Assembly: GCA_964609695.1 (NCBI GenBank)
Contig: CAZSSP010000008.1
Location: forward strand, 1-64,000
Reading direction: 5' to 3'
Source of the DNA: JAGNHS01 sp964609695
Lineage (GTDB): Bacteria > Bdellovibrionota > UBA2428
Length of the DNA stretch: 64,000 nucleotides
In this document: positions 36,101-43,478 of the stretch, one piece after another
How positions within the stretch are numbered: position 1 is the stretch's first letter
Layout of the letters: each line of letters starts with the position of its first letter
The notes under the pieces: generated by a model
Databases searched by the model: none
Seen by the model: the letters and a program-made list of their open reading frames with translations, nothing else
What the model was told of the DNA's origin: nothing
Program-made: the position numbers and the translations under genes

Positions 36101-37087
36101 TCTTCTGACGGGGGTGTCGAGATCTCCAAGGGTGGGGAGTGCATGGCCTTGGCTTTGATTGATGACGGCGTCAGCAAATTTTTGCTTGTCCATCCCATTC
36201 ATTTTTAAATTGGCCAAAGTTGAAAGCCAGGTGAGCATGGCATTGCCCATTCCAATTTTTTCTTGAACTACGCTTCGTGAAAAAATTCCATGAAGGTAAC
36301 GAGCTTCGCCGTTTTCTTCGGAAATAACAATGTCGCCTGATTTGATAATGTGTTGACCGTTCTCATCGGTGGGAAGAATAACTTCTTTGTGTCGACCAGA
36401 ATCAGAATCTATTTCGGCCCAGGGGCGCATGCCAGGACTTCGGAAGCTGATTTTTAAATGATCGAGATTTTTTACATGTTTTGTGACGTTTGTGGCTATT
36501 TGTTGAAAAACAGGAACGGGAGTTTTGAACAAAGACACTTTCAAAAGAAGGTGTCTATCGATAGTTCCAAGGTTGCCTTGTTTATCGACAAAAACAATTT
36601 GCTCTTCATCTTGGGCAAATTGTGTGACTTTGAGTTTTCCAACAATGTGTCGTGCAACAACTTTTCCACTTTTAATGGCGGCAATCGAAAATGTTCCATC
36701 ATCGGTCAATTGTGGTTCTAGAGAATTATAAGATACGATAGGCAAATTGGCGTTGAATTGGCTGAGTGAATAACGTTGAGAGCCAATTTCTAAATACTGA
36801 TCCCCTAATAAGAAAAAATCCGTACGATTTGGATCGAGTTTAGAGAAGTCGCCCGATTCAATGGCGGTCGCGCCTTCTTCAATGGCAAGTTGCGTTTTCT
36901 GAATGGCGGGATCTTTTTGCTTGGCCGCAATTAAGGCTTCTAATTCATTTGTAAAATGGCCAATGTCGCCAGGGTTGTCAGTCGTCTCGGCATGGACTTT
37001 GGCAACAAATGCCTGAGGTAAGATAAAGCTCAGGCTGAGTAAAAAACTTAAAAATCGGAGTGTAAAACTTTCACGAAAAACCTTCAT
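33149..37087 (-). CDS. Giant membrane protein, paralog of the 29322 gene
   Basis: This protein of 1312 residues from ATG 37087 is preceded by a good AAGGGAG site. A signal peptide (MKVFRESFTLRFL, hydrophobic core, cut near VHA) is followed by the same layout as its neighbour: an N-terminal beta-rich region, two central hydrophobic segments around YSFWPGEVL, a long charged helical insert (about 625-760 here, larger than in the paralog), EFLKTVVPTELITRQVTW, SDIGGVYMRGFIRRL, and C-terminal hydrophobic segments, then a Ser/Asn-rich tail. It is probably an inner-membrane protein with large soluble parts. No known family is recognised; the pair looks like a tandem duplication. Confidence 0.87.
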   Translation of the reverse strand: MKVFRESFTLRFLSFLLSLSFILPQAFVAKVHAETTDNPGDIGHFTNELEALIAAKQKDPAIQKTQLAIEEGATAIESGDFSKLDPNRTDFFLLGDQYLEIGSQRYSLSQFNANLPIVSYNSLEPQLTDDGTFSIAAIKSGKVVARHIVGKLKVTQFAQDEEQIVFVDKQGNLGTIDRHLLLKVSLFKTPVPVFQQIATNVTKHVKNLDHLKISFRSPGMRPWAEIDSDSGRHKEVILPTDENGQHIIKSGDIVISEENGEARYLHGIFSRSVVQEKIGMGNAMLTWLSTLANLKMNGMDKQKFADAVINQSQGHALPTLGDLDTPVRRALEAFSPEQIAGFVNHAKSNTELAKRNFDAVTLTDWQNQYEEIRNRAREQLNNKHDINGSRLSREDQNKYQAALASGDFTTVWRTVVGEKERIHMMDKVKKSFITLGGIAGLGAGAYYGIQSLKDGYLADALKNGAPNLYNHAINGVNWLYSFWPGEVLSNEVYRMPLLYSSIALMGVIPLAMGVSWIAGMIRKDNLSTWQRILVAGMRVYAWGILPIQHALIDTCLKQKSFFPVLKQGFNPFKKVKADSAIGRKIGLEKDLRLGVENPLKSQNDKDRYEAAKAQDAQRVASNLARVIDSLKAQDDAEIAQMTERARNSKGALAIPYIREDLEKTRQKRAQAIVDADPELKAKTKEQLKEESFTDYAQKRRDKSNALTALIKTKGLAIRMADLLAIMVVSERENVDPATLLMYMSGDVKAEKLNELFKDPKLENEWFHLSSELSDEFTKMENFAQYDDLTSINPSDLVSFYQLARAKSREINERSGFNSSVSKLKNRFNAFVQRRKKPLVEWAASFGKYEHEFLKTVVPTELITRQVTWEFIFDHIIVVGYPALWGGRADMKKLGTPRESDLSADPHGSLLNLWTPSPRTYDVMTNVLAHFLTAGAAKTLVFYKNPPVVDESYLPFETASGQIASRDAKGGIREKVESFWRANVEGIKALHPARSDIGGVYMRGFIRRLGTIQFSILMALVFRMMIGGADLEMATRGFLYSWIAGLWYYGWPWDMIFCAIEGEEEKLHSFSNEFTAAKEKIAQGIRLKDDALLGQGYESLFALLQKNPKFKESAAKEVDSESLEIFTKDPDGQNAIQAIVNYAKALQSKENKDENIAQAKEALRALYEGELPDDVIKEIFRSSGQELLEYAIQNPPSATKANPNYSKFLTWVAAISTTIMAVPMSVKSFHPEELTNGYIASWAAISVALYTGFNAFLSAKGYAKLQSKFAWIRNLFSKKSNSDSNSSDQSNTPGAASANCEEPLVNTKEPDKK

Positions 37088-37215
37088 AGCGCTCCCTTTT
37101 GTGCGATACGTCAAGCCGTTGATTTGGCTCGTGATACTACAGGAAGAGCAAGCTTTGAGCAAGAATGACTAGGCTAAAATGAGGCTTTGTAAAGACAAAT
37201 TAATTTTATGCTTTT

Positions 37216-37339
37216 TCACAAACTAATCAGAGGCAATTTCCTAAAGTCACGGCAAGGCCCCGCCCAAATGCCTTCGCCTCGCGGCTTGGCTCTGGGCACC
37301 CCGAGTGCCTTTAGGAAATTGCCTCTGATTAGTTTGTGA
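37216..37339. repeat. Intergenic inverted-repeat element B
   Basis: A 31-bp perfect inverted repeat (37216-37246 / 37309-37339) flanks a 62-bp GC-rich core. Read on the minus strand the core starts GCACTCGGGGTGCCC and ends TGCCGTG, matching element C at both ends, and shares 13 bases exactly with element D. It lies upstream of the giant gene at 33149 and downstream of the M14 peptidase gene, both on the minus strand. Together with the terminator at 37354 it accounts for the 322-bp gene-free stretch. Confidence 0.9.
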
Positions 37340-37353
37340 GTAAGTGAAAAATT

Positions 37354-37394
37354 ACAAGAAGTGCAAAGTTAGATGAATGCTTTGCACTTCTTGT
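37354..37394 (-). terminator. Intrinsic terminator of the M14 peptidase gene
   Basis: A perfect 15-bp stem (37354-37368 with 37380-37394) closes an 11-nt loop. On the minus strand it is followed by TAATTTTTC and on the plus strand by TTTTTGTG, so it could work both ways. It lies 16 bp past the stop of the minus-strand peptidase gene. Confidence 0.8.
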
Positions 37395-37409
37395 TTTTGT
37401 GTCTCAAAT

Positions 37410-38723
37410 CTAAATTTTTAAATCTCTATGGCTGGCCATTGGAATCCCTTTTTGCGCGGGGCTTTCTTTAATGAAATTAGGAACAGTATCTGTCAGAGCT
37501 CGTTTGGGATTGTCTGCAAATTCAAGCATGTAGAGCATGGGGCGTAAGTTATCTGCAAAAACTTGAGGAATAACTGAAGGCGAGGGGTAGAATCCTCCAT
37601 CCCACATGCTTGTAGGACTGAGTTCAAAAGTGAAAGAGTATAAGCCTAATTCGCCGTAAGCCCAATCAAAGAGGACTCCGCTGGCAATGTATAAGTCTGA
37701 TGCTGGTTCTGGAGTGTAATGATTCCATTGAGACATATCTTGGGCCATTTTTTCAAAGACCGGACGATCTTCGGGTTTGCCGTCTTTATCTCCAACTCGA
37801 TCATTGGTGTAGCCCCAGGGATAGAGAATTAATTCTGAAAAAGAATGGAAATCTAAAGTGGCTTTTAAACGAGTTTGCATTTTGAAGAAATTTCTAACGG
37901 CTTGTGTTTCGGGTTCTGAAAAGGGAGAGGGGCCCATATAAACTTCAGAATCAGGTTCTGTAGAAGAACCCCCTGTACCCCATTGGTATCCATAATTTCT
38001 ATTGAGATCGACTCCGACTTTGTTTCCGCCAACAGAGTTTCTATTTTTACGCCACATTTTTCCACGAACACCATCGGTGTAGTCGTAGGTGTGACCATCT
38101 GGATTTACGACAGGAACAATGTAAATTTCTCTTTGATCCATAAGATCTTTTAAAGCTTGATTGCTGTTGTAATTTTGCAAAAGGTATTCAGCAAAAAGTA
38201 GAGGTACTTCTAGGGATAGGTGTTCTCTAGCATGGTGGCATCCAAGATAAATCATTGTAGGTATTTTGAGGGATTCGGCTTCTGAAGGAGTGTGATTGCT
38301 GATTCGAAGTGCGACGATGTCTCGGCCTTCTGAGCTTTTTCCAATACTATAAAGTGTGGCTAGTGTTGGGTTTTGAGATTCGAGATTTCGTAAACGTTGA
38401 AGAGCTTGAGGATAAGACGTGAAGCGAGAAGTGGCGGCTTCCTCTAGTTTTAGCCAGCGTTCTTGAAGAGGAAAGGCTTTGGCGCTGAATCCGGCCGCTC
38501 GCACTTTTTCTAAATCGGAATGATTTCCGTAAAGGTAAACCTTTTCAGAAGTGAATTCTTCCAGAGCATAGCCGAGATTAGCCAGTCGGCTTCTTTGCTC
38601 TTTGTTTTCGGCGTCGACCTCAATGATATGGGTGCTGCGAGATTGTACTTGAGTGTGCGCAAAGCCCTTTAATGTTATAAAGGACAGCGACATTAATAAA
38701 AATATACAAAAAGCTTTTGACAT
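37410..38723 (-). CDS. Secreted zinc carboxypeptidase, M14 family
   Basis: This 437-residue metallocarboxypeptidase has a signal peptide (residues 1-22), an N-terminal propeptide-like region (about 25-105) and a catalytic domain. Zinc ligands and substrate residues are visible: GCHHAREHLSLE (H-x-x-E), VDLNRNYGYQW, the third ligand His in LDFHSFSELILYPWG, and the catalytic Glu in SFTFELSP. The layout is that of carboxypeptidase T-like enzymes that remove C-terminal residues from peptides. It is probably exported to digest external or prey protein. It starts 57 bp from the divergent ygfZ-like gene and has its own strong terminator. Confidence 0.93.
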   Translation of the reverse strand: MSKAFCIFLLMSLSFITLKGFAHTQVQSRSTHIIEVDAENKEQRSRLANLGYALEEFTSEKVYLYGNHSDLEKVRAAGFSAKAFPLQERWLKLEEAATSRFTSYPQALQRLRNLESQNPTLATLYSIGKSSEGRDIVALRISNHTPSEAESLKIPTMIYLGCHHAREHLSLEVPLLFAEYLLQNYNSNQALKDLMDQREIYIVPVVNPDGHTYDYTDGVRGKMWRKNRNSVGGNKVGVDLNRNYGYQWGTGGSSTEPDSEVYMGPSPFSEPETQAVRNFFKMQTRLKATLDFHSFSELILYPWGYTNDRVGDKDGKPEDRPVFEKMAQDMSQWNHYTPEPASDLYIASGVLFDWAYGELGLYSFTFELSPTSMWDGGFYPSPSVIPQVFADNLRPMLYMLEFADNPKRALTDTVPNFIKESPAQKGIPMASHRDLKI

Positions 38724-38779
38724 AAATCCTCCCCAGGTGCTTGGTGCAATTAAAGCAGTCGAAGGGAAAAATGTAATCT

Positions 38780-39676
38780 ATGAAGGCCTTAAAAAAAGTT
38801 AAAAAAGTTCTCTGCGTCAAAGGTCCTGATGCGCAAAGCTTTTTACACGGACTTTTAACGATTCATGTGAAAAGACTTCTGAATGTTAAAGCTGAAGTTA
38901 AGGGCTCTCAAGCTTTTCTACTTAATCATCGTGGACAAATTGACTTTGATTTTACTCTTATTCACTCTCATGACTCTTTTTATCTGGCAGTGGAAGCTCC
39001 CCATTTTGAAGCCTTAAAAAATCGTTTAGAGCACTTTTTAATATCTGAAGATTTAGAGATTTTAGATTTGTCTGAGAGTTTTTCTGATTTTTGGTGGTTA
39101 CTAGATCCTGTTGAGATCGCCGAGGAAAATATTTTACGATCTTCGTCAAAATTCTCTGAAGATAAAATTTTTATCGGTCGAGAGCATGAATGGGGATTCG
39201 ATTTGAGTTTTCTTCATTTTGGAGTTCCTTTGCGTGAATTGTGGATAAAAAATGGACAAATTCCAAATTTGTCATTTCAAAACATGAGTTCTGATGAATT
39301 TTTGAATTGGCGATGTGAAAGGGGATTACCGCTTAGGGATGAAGATTATAATTCGTCACAATTTCTCTCAGATCTTCCTTATTTGAGTAGCGTGGCTTTC
39401 GATAAAGGATGTTATTTGGGGCAAGAAGTTGTGGCGAAGGCTAAAAATCTCGGTCGAGCACCACGCGTGTTTTTAGTTTTTAAATCTGAAACTCCATGGA
39501 TTAGATTTTCGAAGATTCAAAATTCTAAGGGAGAAGATGTGGGTGAAATTCGTTCAAGTTCTGGAAATTTTGCATTGGGTTTTTTAAGAACGCATGTGTT
39601 TGAGAGTGGTGAAAATATTTTTTCAGAGGGAAAAGCTGTTTTTTATTTAAAAAACTCATCTGACAAAAACTTGTAG
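38780..39676 (+). CDS. ygfZ: YgfZ/GcvT-like folate-binding protein
   Basis: This 298-residue protein has the YgfZ signature FDKGCYLGQEVVAKAKNLG (about 211-229), with the family Cys in K-G-C-Y-x-G-Q-E, preceded by WRCERGLPLRDED. The N-terminal FLHGLLTIHVKRL and LLNHRGQIDFDF follow the aminomethyltransferase fold. YgfZ uses tetrahydrofolate to help build or repair certain Fe-S enzymes such as MiaB. It is monocistronic, divergent from the peptidase. The name is by motif; a paralogous GcvT is excluded by the KGCYxGQE motif. Confidence 0.9.
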   Translation: MKALKKVKKVLCVKGPDAQSFLHGLLTIHVKRLLNVKAEVKGSQAFLLNHRGQIDFDFTLIHSHDSFYLAVEAPHFEALKNRLEHFLISEDLEILDLSESFSDFWWLLDPVEIAEENILRSSSKFSEDKIFIGREHEWGFDLSFLHFGVPLRELWIKNGQIPNLSFQNMSSDEFLNWRCERGLPLRDEDYNSSQFLSDLPYLSSVAFDKGCYLGQEVVAKAKNLGRAPRVFLVFKSETPWIRFSKIQNSKGEDVGEIRSSSGNFALGFLRTHVFESGENIFSEGKAVFYLKNSSDKNL

Positions 39677-39720
39677 AAAGTGTCAGCGAGAAGTGTTGTT
39701 GGAAAAAGACTGTTTGTGTA

Positions 39721-39746
39721 TTTCTGTTTCTACGAGGAGACAGAAA
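39721..39746 (+). promoter_or_regulatory. Leader hairpin with ribosome binding site in its loop
   Basis: TTTCTGT (39721-39727) pairs perfectly with ACAGAAA (39740-39746), placing the Shine-Dalgarno sequence GAGGAG (39734-39739) in a 12-nt loop just before the ATG at 39751. Such a structure could stabilise the transcript or tune translation of the abundant-looking secreted protein that follows. Confidence 0.4.
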
Positions 39747-39750
39747 CAAA

Positions 39751-40296
39751 ATGAAAACTTTAAACAAAATAGGATTTTTAACTTTGGCACTCAGCACATC
39801 AGCACTTTGGGCGAGCGTCTTGAACATTCAAGTGGCCCCTAAAACTCTTAAGGGCAGCGTGGAAGTTCTAGGCTTTCAAGTTGAAGCTTCTGGTGAACAA
39901 GCCATTCTATTAGCGGGCAATGCAGCTTCTAAAGTGGCTCAAGCTGGTGGTGTGGCTTTCAAAAAAAGCAGTGAAATGTTGATTGTGACTGGCGATGCGG
40001 CTTCAACTTTAGTGGCCAATTCTCTTAACGGAGTGGCAAAAACTGGTGAATACGCTTACGTAAGCACTAAAGCCTTCACTCAAAGTGCCTATGATTTGAG
40101 CATCAATGCTGTTCAAACTGGCGCTGCAAAAGTTTATGATATCGGTTCAAAAGCTACTGCAACCACTAGAGCGATTGCTTTCGGTGTGGCTGATTCTAGT
40201 GGCAAGTCTGTAAGCATTTTGGCTGATAGCGGACTCAAAATTCTTGAAAATGGCGCAAACTTTGTAAAAGGTCTTCTTGATCTTTTACTTCCTTGA
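39751..40296 (+). CDS. Secreted Ala/Ser-rich helical protein, unknown function
   Basis: This 181-residue protein has a signal peptide (MKTLNKIGFLTLALSTSALWA). The mature chain is unusually rich in Ala, Ser, Val and Gly with loosely repeated segments (AASKVAQAGGVAF, AASTLVANSLNGVAK, GAAKVYDIGSKA, ADSGLKILENGANFV). They suggest a long amphipathic helix or solenoid, and it ends in a hydrophobic LLDLLLP. No family is recognised. A good GGAG site sits in a hairpin loop before the start, and a strong terminator lies downstream, both consistent with a well-expressed single gene. Confidence 0.8.
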   Translation: MKTLNKIGFLTLALSTSALWASVLNIQVAPKTLKGSVEVLGFQVEASGEQAILLAGNAASKVAQAGGVAFKKSSEMLIVTGDAASTLVANSLNGVAKTGEYAYVSTKAFTQSAYDLSINAVQTGAAKVYDIGSKATATTRAIAFGVADSSGKSVSILADSGLKILENGANFVKGLLDLLLP

Positions 40297-40312
40297 GAAT
40301 CGACCCGATTAG

Positions 40313-40335
40313 AGGCTGATTTCACCCATCAGCCT
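40313..40335. terminator. 8-bp hairpin between convergent genes
   Basis: AGGCTGAT and ATCAGCCT pair perfectly around a 7-nt loop, 16 bp after the 39751 gene. The right arm overlaps the stop codon of the convergent LysR gene. No T-run is attached; the T-rich hairpin at 40347 is the better terminator. Confidence 0.5.
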
Positions 40336-41300
40336 AATTCAACCCCAGAGAGCTGCTGCCCAATAAAGGGTAGCGGCTCTCTTTCATTTTTTAATTCCGA
40401 AATTTCTTTTAATAAATATTTTTGTAGCTCATAGGAGGCTCTATTGAATGTTTTGTTTTTAACTTGGGCAATGCTGATGATGTTGTGAACTTTATTTTTG
40501 AAATCATCAAAAACTATGAGGGGAATTCCTCGATTTTTTAGAGAATCCACGACGTAGAGCGGTAGCACTCCACAGCCTAAATTATTTTTTATAAGTTTAG
40601 CGACACCTTGAACATCCATTACATAAGCTCGAACATTGAGTTTTTTAGGCATTTTGCCGAATTCTTGTTCAAACCACATTTTAAGGACGGGATTTCCTTT
40701 TTGATATTCAATAAAATCTAAATTTTCAAAATCCTCTAGAGTAGTAGGTCGTCTCTTAGAATCGAGATATCGGGGCGTGCAACAAAGGCAGAGAATTTCA
40801 TCGAATATTTTTTTGCTCTCAAGCTCTCGGTCTAAATTGTATGTGTCCACAAAGGCGAAATCTAATTCGCCAGAGATTAATAAAGAATTCATTTCTGAGG
40901 CAAAACCCATTCTTATTTGCAAATCGACTTCGGGGTGTTCAATGCAAAACTTGGCGAGAAGAGGCATGATGATATTGTTGCCAAATTCTATGGGCATTCC
41001 TAGAGAAACCTTTCCGCTAATTTTTTTTTGACCCACCTGGAGTTGAGCTAGAGCTGCTTCAATTTGGACTAGATTGGCGCGACAAGCTTCAAATAATTCT
41101 TTTGCTGAGGATGTGGGAATGAGTTTTTTATGATGCCTATCAAAGAGCTTTGTTTGTAAGATATCTTCCAAATGCATGACGTGTTGGCTGACTCCGCTTT
41201 GAGTTAAGCCCAAAGCTTCACCTGCTTTAGTCATGCTGAGATTTTCGTAAACGGATACGAAAATACGCAATTCATTTAAATTGATCTGATCAATAATCAC
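40329..41300 (-). CDS. LysR-family transcriptional regulator
   Basis: This 323-residue regulator has an N-terminal winged helix-turn-helix (LNELRIFVSVYENLSMTKAG, LGLTQSGVSQHVMHLED, KLFDRHHKKLIPT) and a C-terminal periplasmic-binding-like effector domain (SGKVSLGMPIEFGNNIIMPL, GELDFAFVDT, YLDSKRRPTTLEDFENLDFIEY). GTG is the start codon. Its target is not evident: the upstream 143-bp gap is shared with a CoA-binding protein gene on the other strand, so divergent control of that gene is one possibility. The effector is unknown. Confidence 0.93.
   Translation of the reverse strand: MIIDQINLNELRIFVSVYENLSMTKAGEALGLTQSGVSQHVMHLEDILQTKLFDRHHKKLIPTSSAKELFEACRANLVQIEAALAQLQVGQKKISGKVSLGMPIEFGNNIIMPLLAKFCIEHPEVDLQIRMGFASEMNSLLISGELDFAFVDTYNLDRELESKKIFDEILCLCCTPRYLDSKRRPTTLEDFENLDFIEYQKGNPVLKMWFEQEFGKMPKKLNVRAYVMDVQGVAKLIKNNLGCGVLPLYVVDSLKNRGIPLIVFDDFKNKVHNIISIAQVKNKTFNRASYELQKYLLKEISELKNEREPLPFIGQQLSGVELG
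40347..40392 (+). terminator. Intrinsic terminator of the 39751 gene (inside lysR 3' end)
   Basis: An 11-bp stem with one G-T pair (40347-40357 / 40372-40382) is followed by TTCATTTTTT on the plus strand. It lies within the last codons of the convergent LysR gene and would end transcription from the secreted-protein gene. Confidence 0.65.
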
Positions 41301-41443
41301 CCGATGTTTATAAGGCGCCTAGCGACTTCGAGTCAAAATAGGAGCCGTGAGGAAAAAGCATCGCCCCCCATTTTGCTTTTTAGTGCTGAGCAATGATAGT
41401 TTTATGTTAAAGCAACGAAAAATCGTTAGTTCAAAGGTGACTT

Positions 41444-41851
41444 ATGGATGTAGCCCTCGAAATTTTGAAAAAATATAAACGGATTGCTGTGGTGGGATTG
41501 AGCCCCGATCCCTCGAGGGCCTCTTATGGTGTGACTCAGTATATGATTTCCGCTGCTTACGATATTGTAGGAGTCCGACCTAAAGAAAAATCGATACTGG
41601 GTCGACCCTGTTATTCTTCATTGAGCGAAGTTCCAAAGCCTATTGAAATAGTTAATGTTTTCAGGGCTAACGAATTTGTTCCTGAAATTATTGATGAGGC
41701 CATAAATGTTGGAGCTAAAGCTATTTGGCTTCAATTAGGTGTGTTTAACGATGAAGCAGAAAAAAAGGCTAAAGACGCAGGTCTATTAGTTATTTCAGAT
41801 GCTTGTATTCTTGTAGAACATCGAAGACTCAGGACCATGGGAAAGCTTTGA
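41444..41851 (+). CDS. CoA-binding domain protein (YccU-like)
   Basis: This 135-residue protein consists of a single CoA-binding Rossmann domain: KYKRIAVVGLSPDPSRASYGVTQYM, VGVRPKEKSILGRPCYSSL, IEIVNVFRANEFVPEI, AKAIWLQLGVFNDEAEKKA and DACILVEHRRL match the YccU/'CoA_binding_2' pattern. It is related to the succinyl-CoA synthetase alpha N-terminal domain but is not an enzyme on its own. The physiological role is unknown. It stands alone, divergent from lysR. Confidence 0.9.
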   Translation: MDVALEILKKYKRIAVVGLSPDPSRASYGVTQYMISAAYDIVGVRPKEKSILGRPCYSSLSEVPKPIEIVNVFRANEFVPEIIDEAINVGAKAIWLQLGVFNDEAEKKAKDAGLLVISDACILVEHRRLRTMGKL

Positions 41852-41953
41852 TAATTTACTTTTAGTTTCTTCGTGATTCAGATTTCCAAAATTTAATAGT
41901 GGATTAGTTTTAAACTTTGACAGCGTTAATTTAATCAAATTAGTAATCATGGG

Positions 41954-42568
41954 ATGTTGCGCGGGATTGCAGTGAAATTTTCATTATTTTTTGTTTTCGT
42001 TTCATTTCTTTGGTCTGGGGATGAGGTTGATTCTTTGCCAATTTTAAACATGATGAGGCGCTGCGCTCGACCCATACTTCCAAGTTCATTTTTTTATAAG
42101 GGTGTTCCTGAAAAAAGAATATCTGCTCAGACTGAAGCTCATATTGTACAAACGCATTTTCTATTGCTTGAAAAATTTGAAGATTTTTTTGAGGAAAACA
42201 TTCTCCCTAGATTAAAAGAAGAGCATCGACATCAAATTCGTCGAACCACAATATTCACTTCTAAAATCAAGCCACAAGAAGTATTTGATTCTTTACCTTT
42301 TTCTTATAAAAAGCTTCCCTTTTACATGGATAAAAGTCGAAATGTGGCTACTTCTGAAATTAGTGTCACCCTTCAGGGTCATAATTATAAGTTAAGAGTG
42401 GGTCGCTGTGTGACGGATAATTGTAATGGGTTTTATAGAGGTGAAGTGGTTAATTTGTATCCTATTTGTGGACCCGAAGTGATTTTAGTTGAGCACGCTC
42501 AATATTTTACTGCGAAACGCACAGGCAAAAGATTTTCACCTCAAATCGGCGTGCCTTGCGAAGACTAG
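41954..42568 (+). CDS. Secreted hypothetical protein
   Basis: This 204-residue protein has an N-terminal hydrophobic leader (about residues 5-21, cut near LWSG). The mature part is charged and has four Cys in the second half (RRCARPI, RVGRCVTDNCNGF, PICGPE, VPCED), likely disulfides, and an HNYKLRVGRC beta-like region. No family is recognised. It is separated by only 26 bp from the following Xer gene and could be co-transcribed with it, although functions are not obviously linked. Confidence 0.7.
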   Translation: MLRGIAVKFSLFFVFVSFLWSGDEVDSLPILNMMRRCARPILPSSFFYKGVPEKRISAQTEAHIVQTHFLLLEKFEDFFEENILPRLKEEHRHQIRRTTIFTSKIKPQEVFDSLPFSYKKLPFYMDKSRNVATSEISVTLQGHNYKLRVGRCVTDNCNGFYRGEVVNLYPICGPEVILVEHAQYFTAKRTGKRFSPQIGVPCED

Positions 42569-42594
42569 CCTTTATCTTTTAAAATGATTTTTAA

Positions 42595-43476
42595 GTGAGT
42601 CATCTTAATGATTTTGAAAACTTTATAGTTCACCAAAAAAGACTTTCGCCTTTAAGTGTCTCTGCTTATATGAGCGATTTGTCGGATTGGTTGAAGACGG
42701 GGCTTAATCTAGAGAAAAAAATTCACAAAGAAGACCTTTTAAAAGCTATAGAAAAATTATCAAAGAAAAACCTACATAAGAACACACTGTTTCGTAAGCG
42801 AATAGCTTTGAGATCTTATTTAAAATTTAGAGCTCTTACGGAAGAATCTTATTCAATTTTAGCGGAAGAACTTAAAACTCAATACGAAGATGAATTTAAT
42901 CCGCAGGCATTGAGCGTTGAAGAGCTCACTCAACTCTGCTCGTTTCCAACTCATGATGACTCTGAAGCTCTTCGTGATAGGGCCATCATTGAAATGATGT
43001 ATTCTGCAGGACTTCGTGCCTCGGAACTATTGTCTTTAACTTGGATGGATATTGATGAAAGATTGCCGAGTGTCAGAGTTTTGGGAAAGGGACAAAAGGA
43101 ACGATTGTTACCTTTGAGTGCACGGGCTTTATATTGGTTAGAGAGATATAAAAATGAAAAGTTTCCAGAATGGGAAGATAAATTAAAAAAGAAATATCGA
43201 GAAAAAATATTTGTTTCAAAAAGATTAAAACCACTGACAAGAATGGCGCTTTGGAAAATCTTTCAAAGACGATCAAAGCAGCAGGGTCTTGATCCCGTTC
43301 ATCCGCACCAGCTCCGGCATTCTTTTGCAACTCATTTATTGCAAGGAGGCGCTGACGTGCGTTTTGTGCAGGCACTTTTGGGACACAGTAAAATCAACAC
43401 CACCGAGCGCTATCTGAAATTTAATGACGACGACTTACGAAAAATGCTCAATGAATTTCACCCTCTCGAAAAATAA
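42595..43476 (+). CDS. Tyrosine recombinase, XerD/XerC-like
   Basis: This 293-residue recombinase has a GTG start. Its N-terminal DNA-binding domain opens with FIVHQKRLSPLSVSAYMSDL, the standard Xer opening. The catalytic set is complete: Arg in SAGLRASELLSL, Lys in VLGKGQKERLLPL, HPHQLRHSFATHLLQGGADVRF, LLGHSKINTTERYLKF with His and nucleophile Tyr. It is closer in sequence to canonical XerD than the 18540 enzyme (HxLRHSFATHLL, GADLR-like). Together they could be the XerCD pair resolving chromosome dimers. It ends 2 bp from the convergent 43479 gene. Confidence 0.9.
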   Translation: MSHLNDFENFIVHQKRLSPLSVSAYMSDLSDWLKTGLNLEKKIHKEDLLKAIEKLSKKNLHKNTLFRKRIALRSYLKFRALTEESYSILAEELKTQYEDEFNPQALSVEELTQLCSFPTHDDSEALRDRAIIEMMYSAGLRASELLSLTWMDIDERLPSVRVLGKGQKERLLPLSARALYWLERYKNEKFPEWEDKLKKKYREKIFVSKRLKPLTRMALWKIFQRRSKQQGLDPVHPHQLRHSFATHLLQGGADVRFVQALLGHSKINTTERYLKFNDDDLRKMLNEFHPLEK

Positions 43477-43478
43477 TA

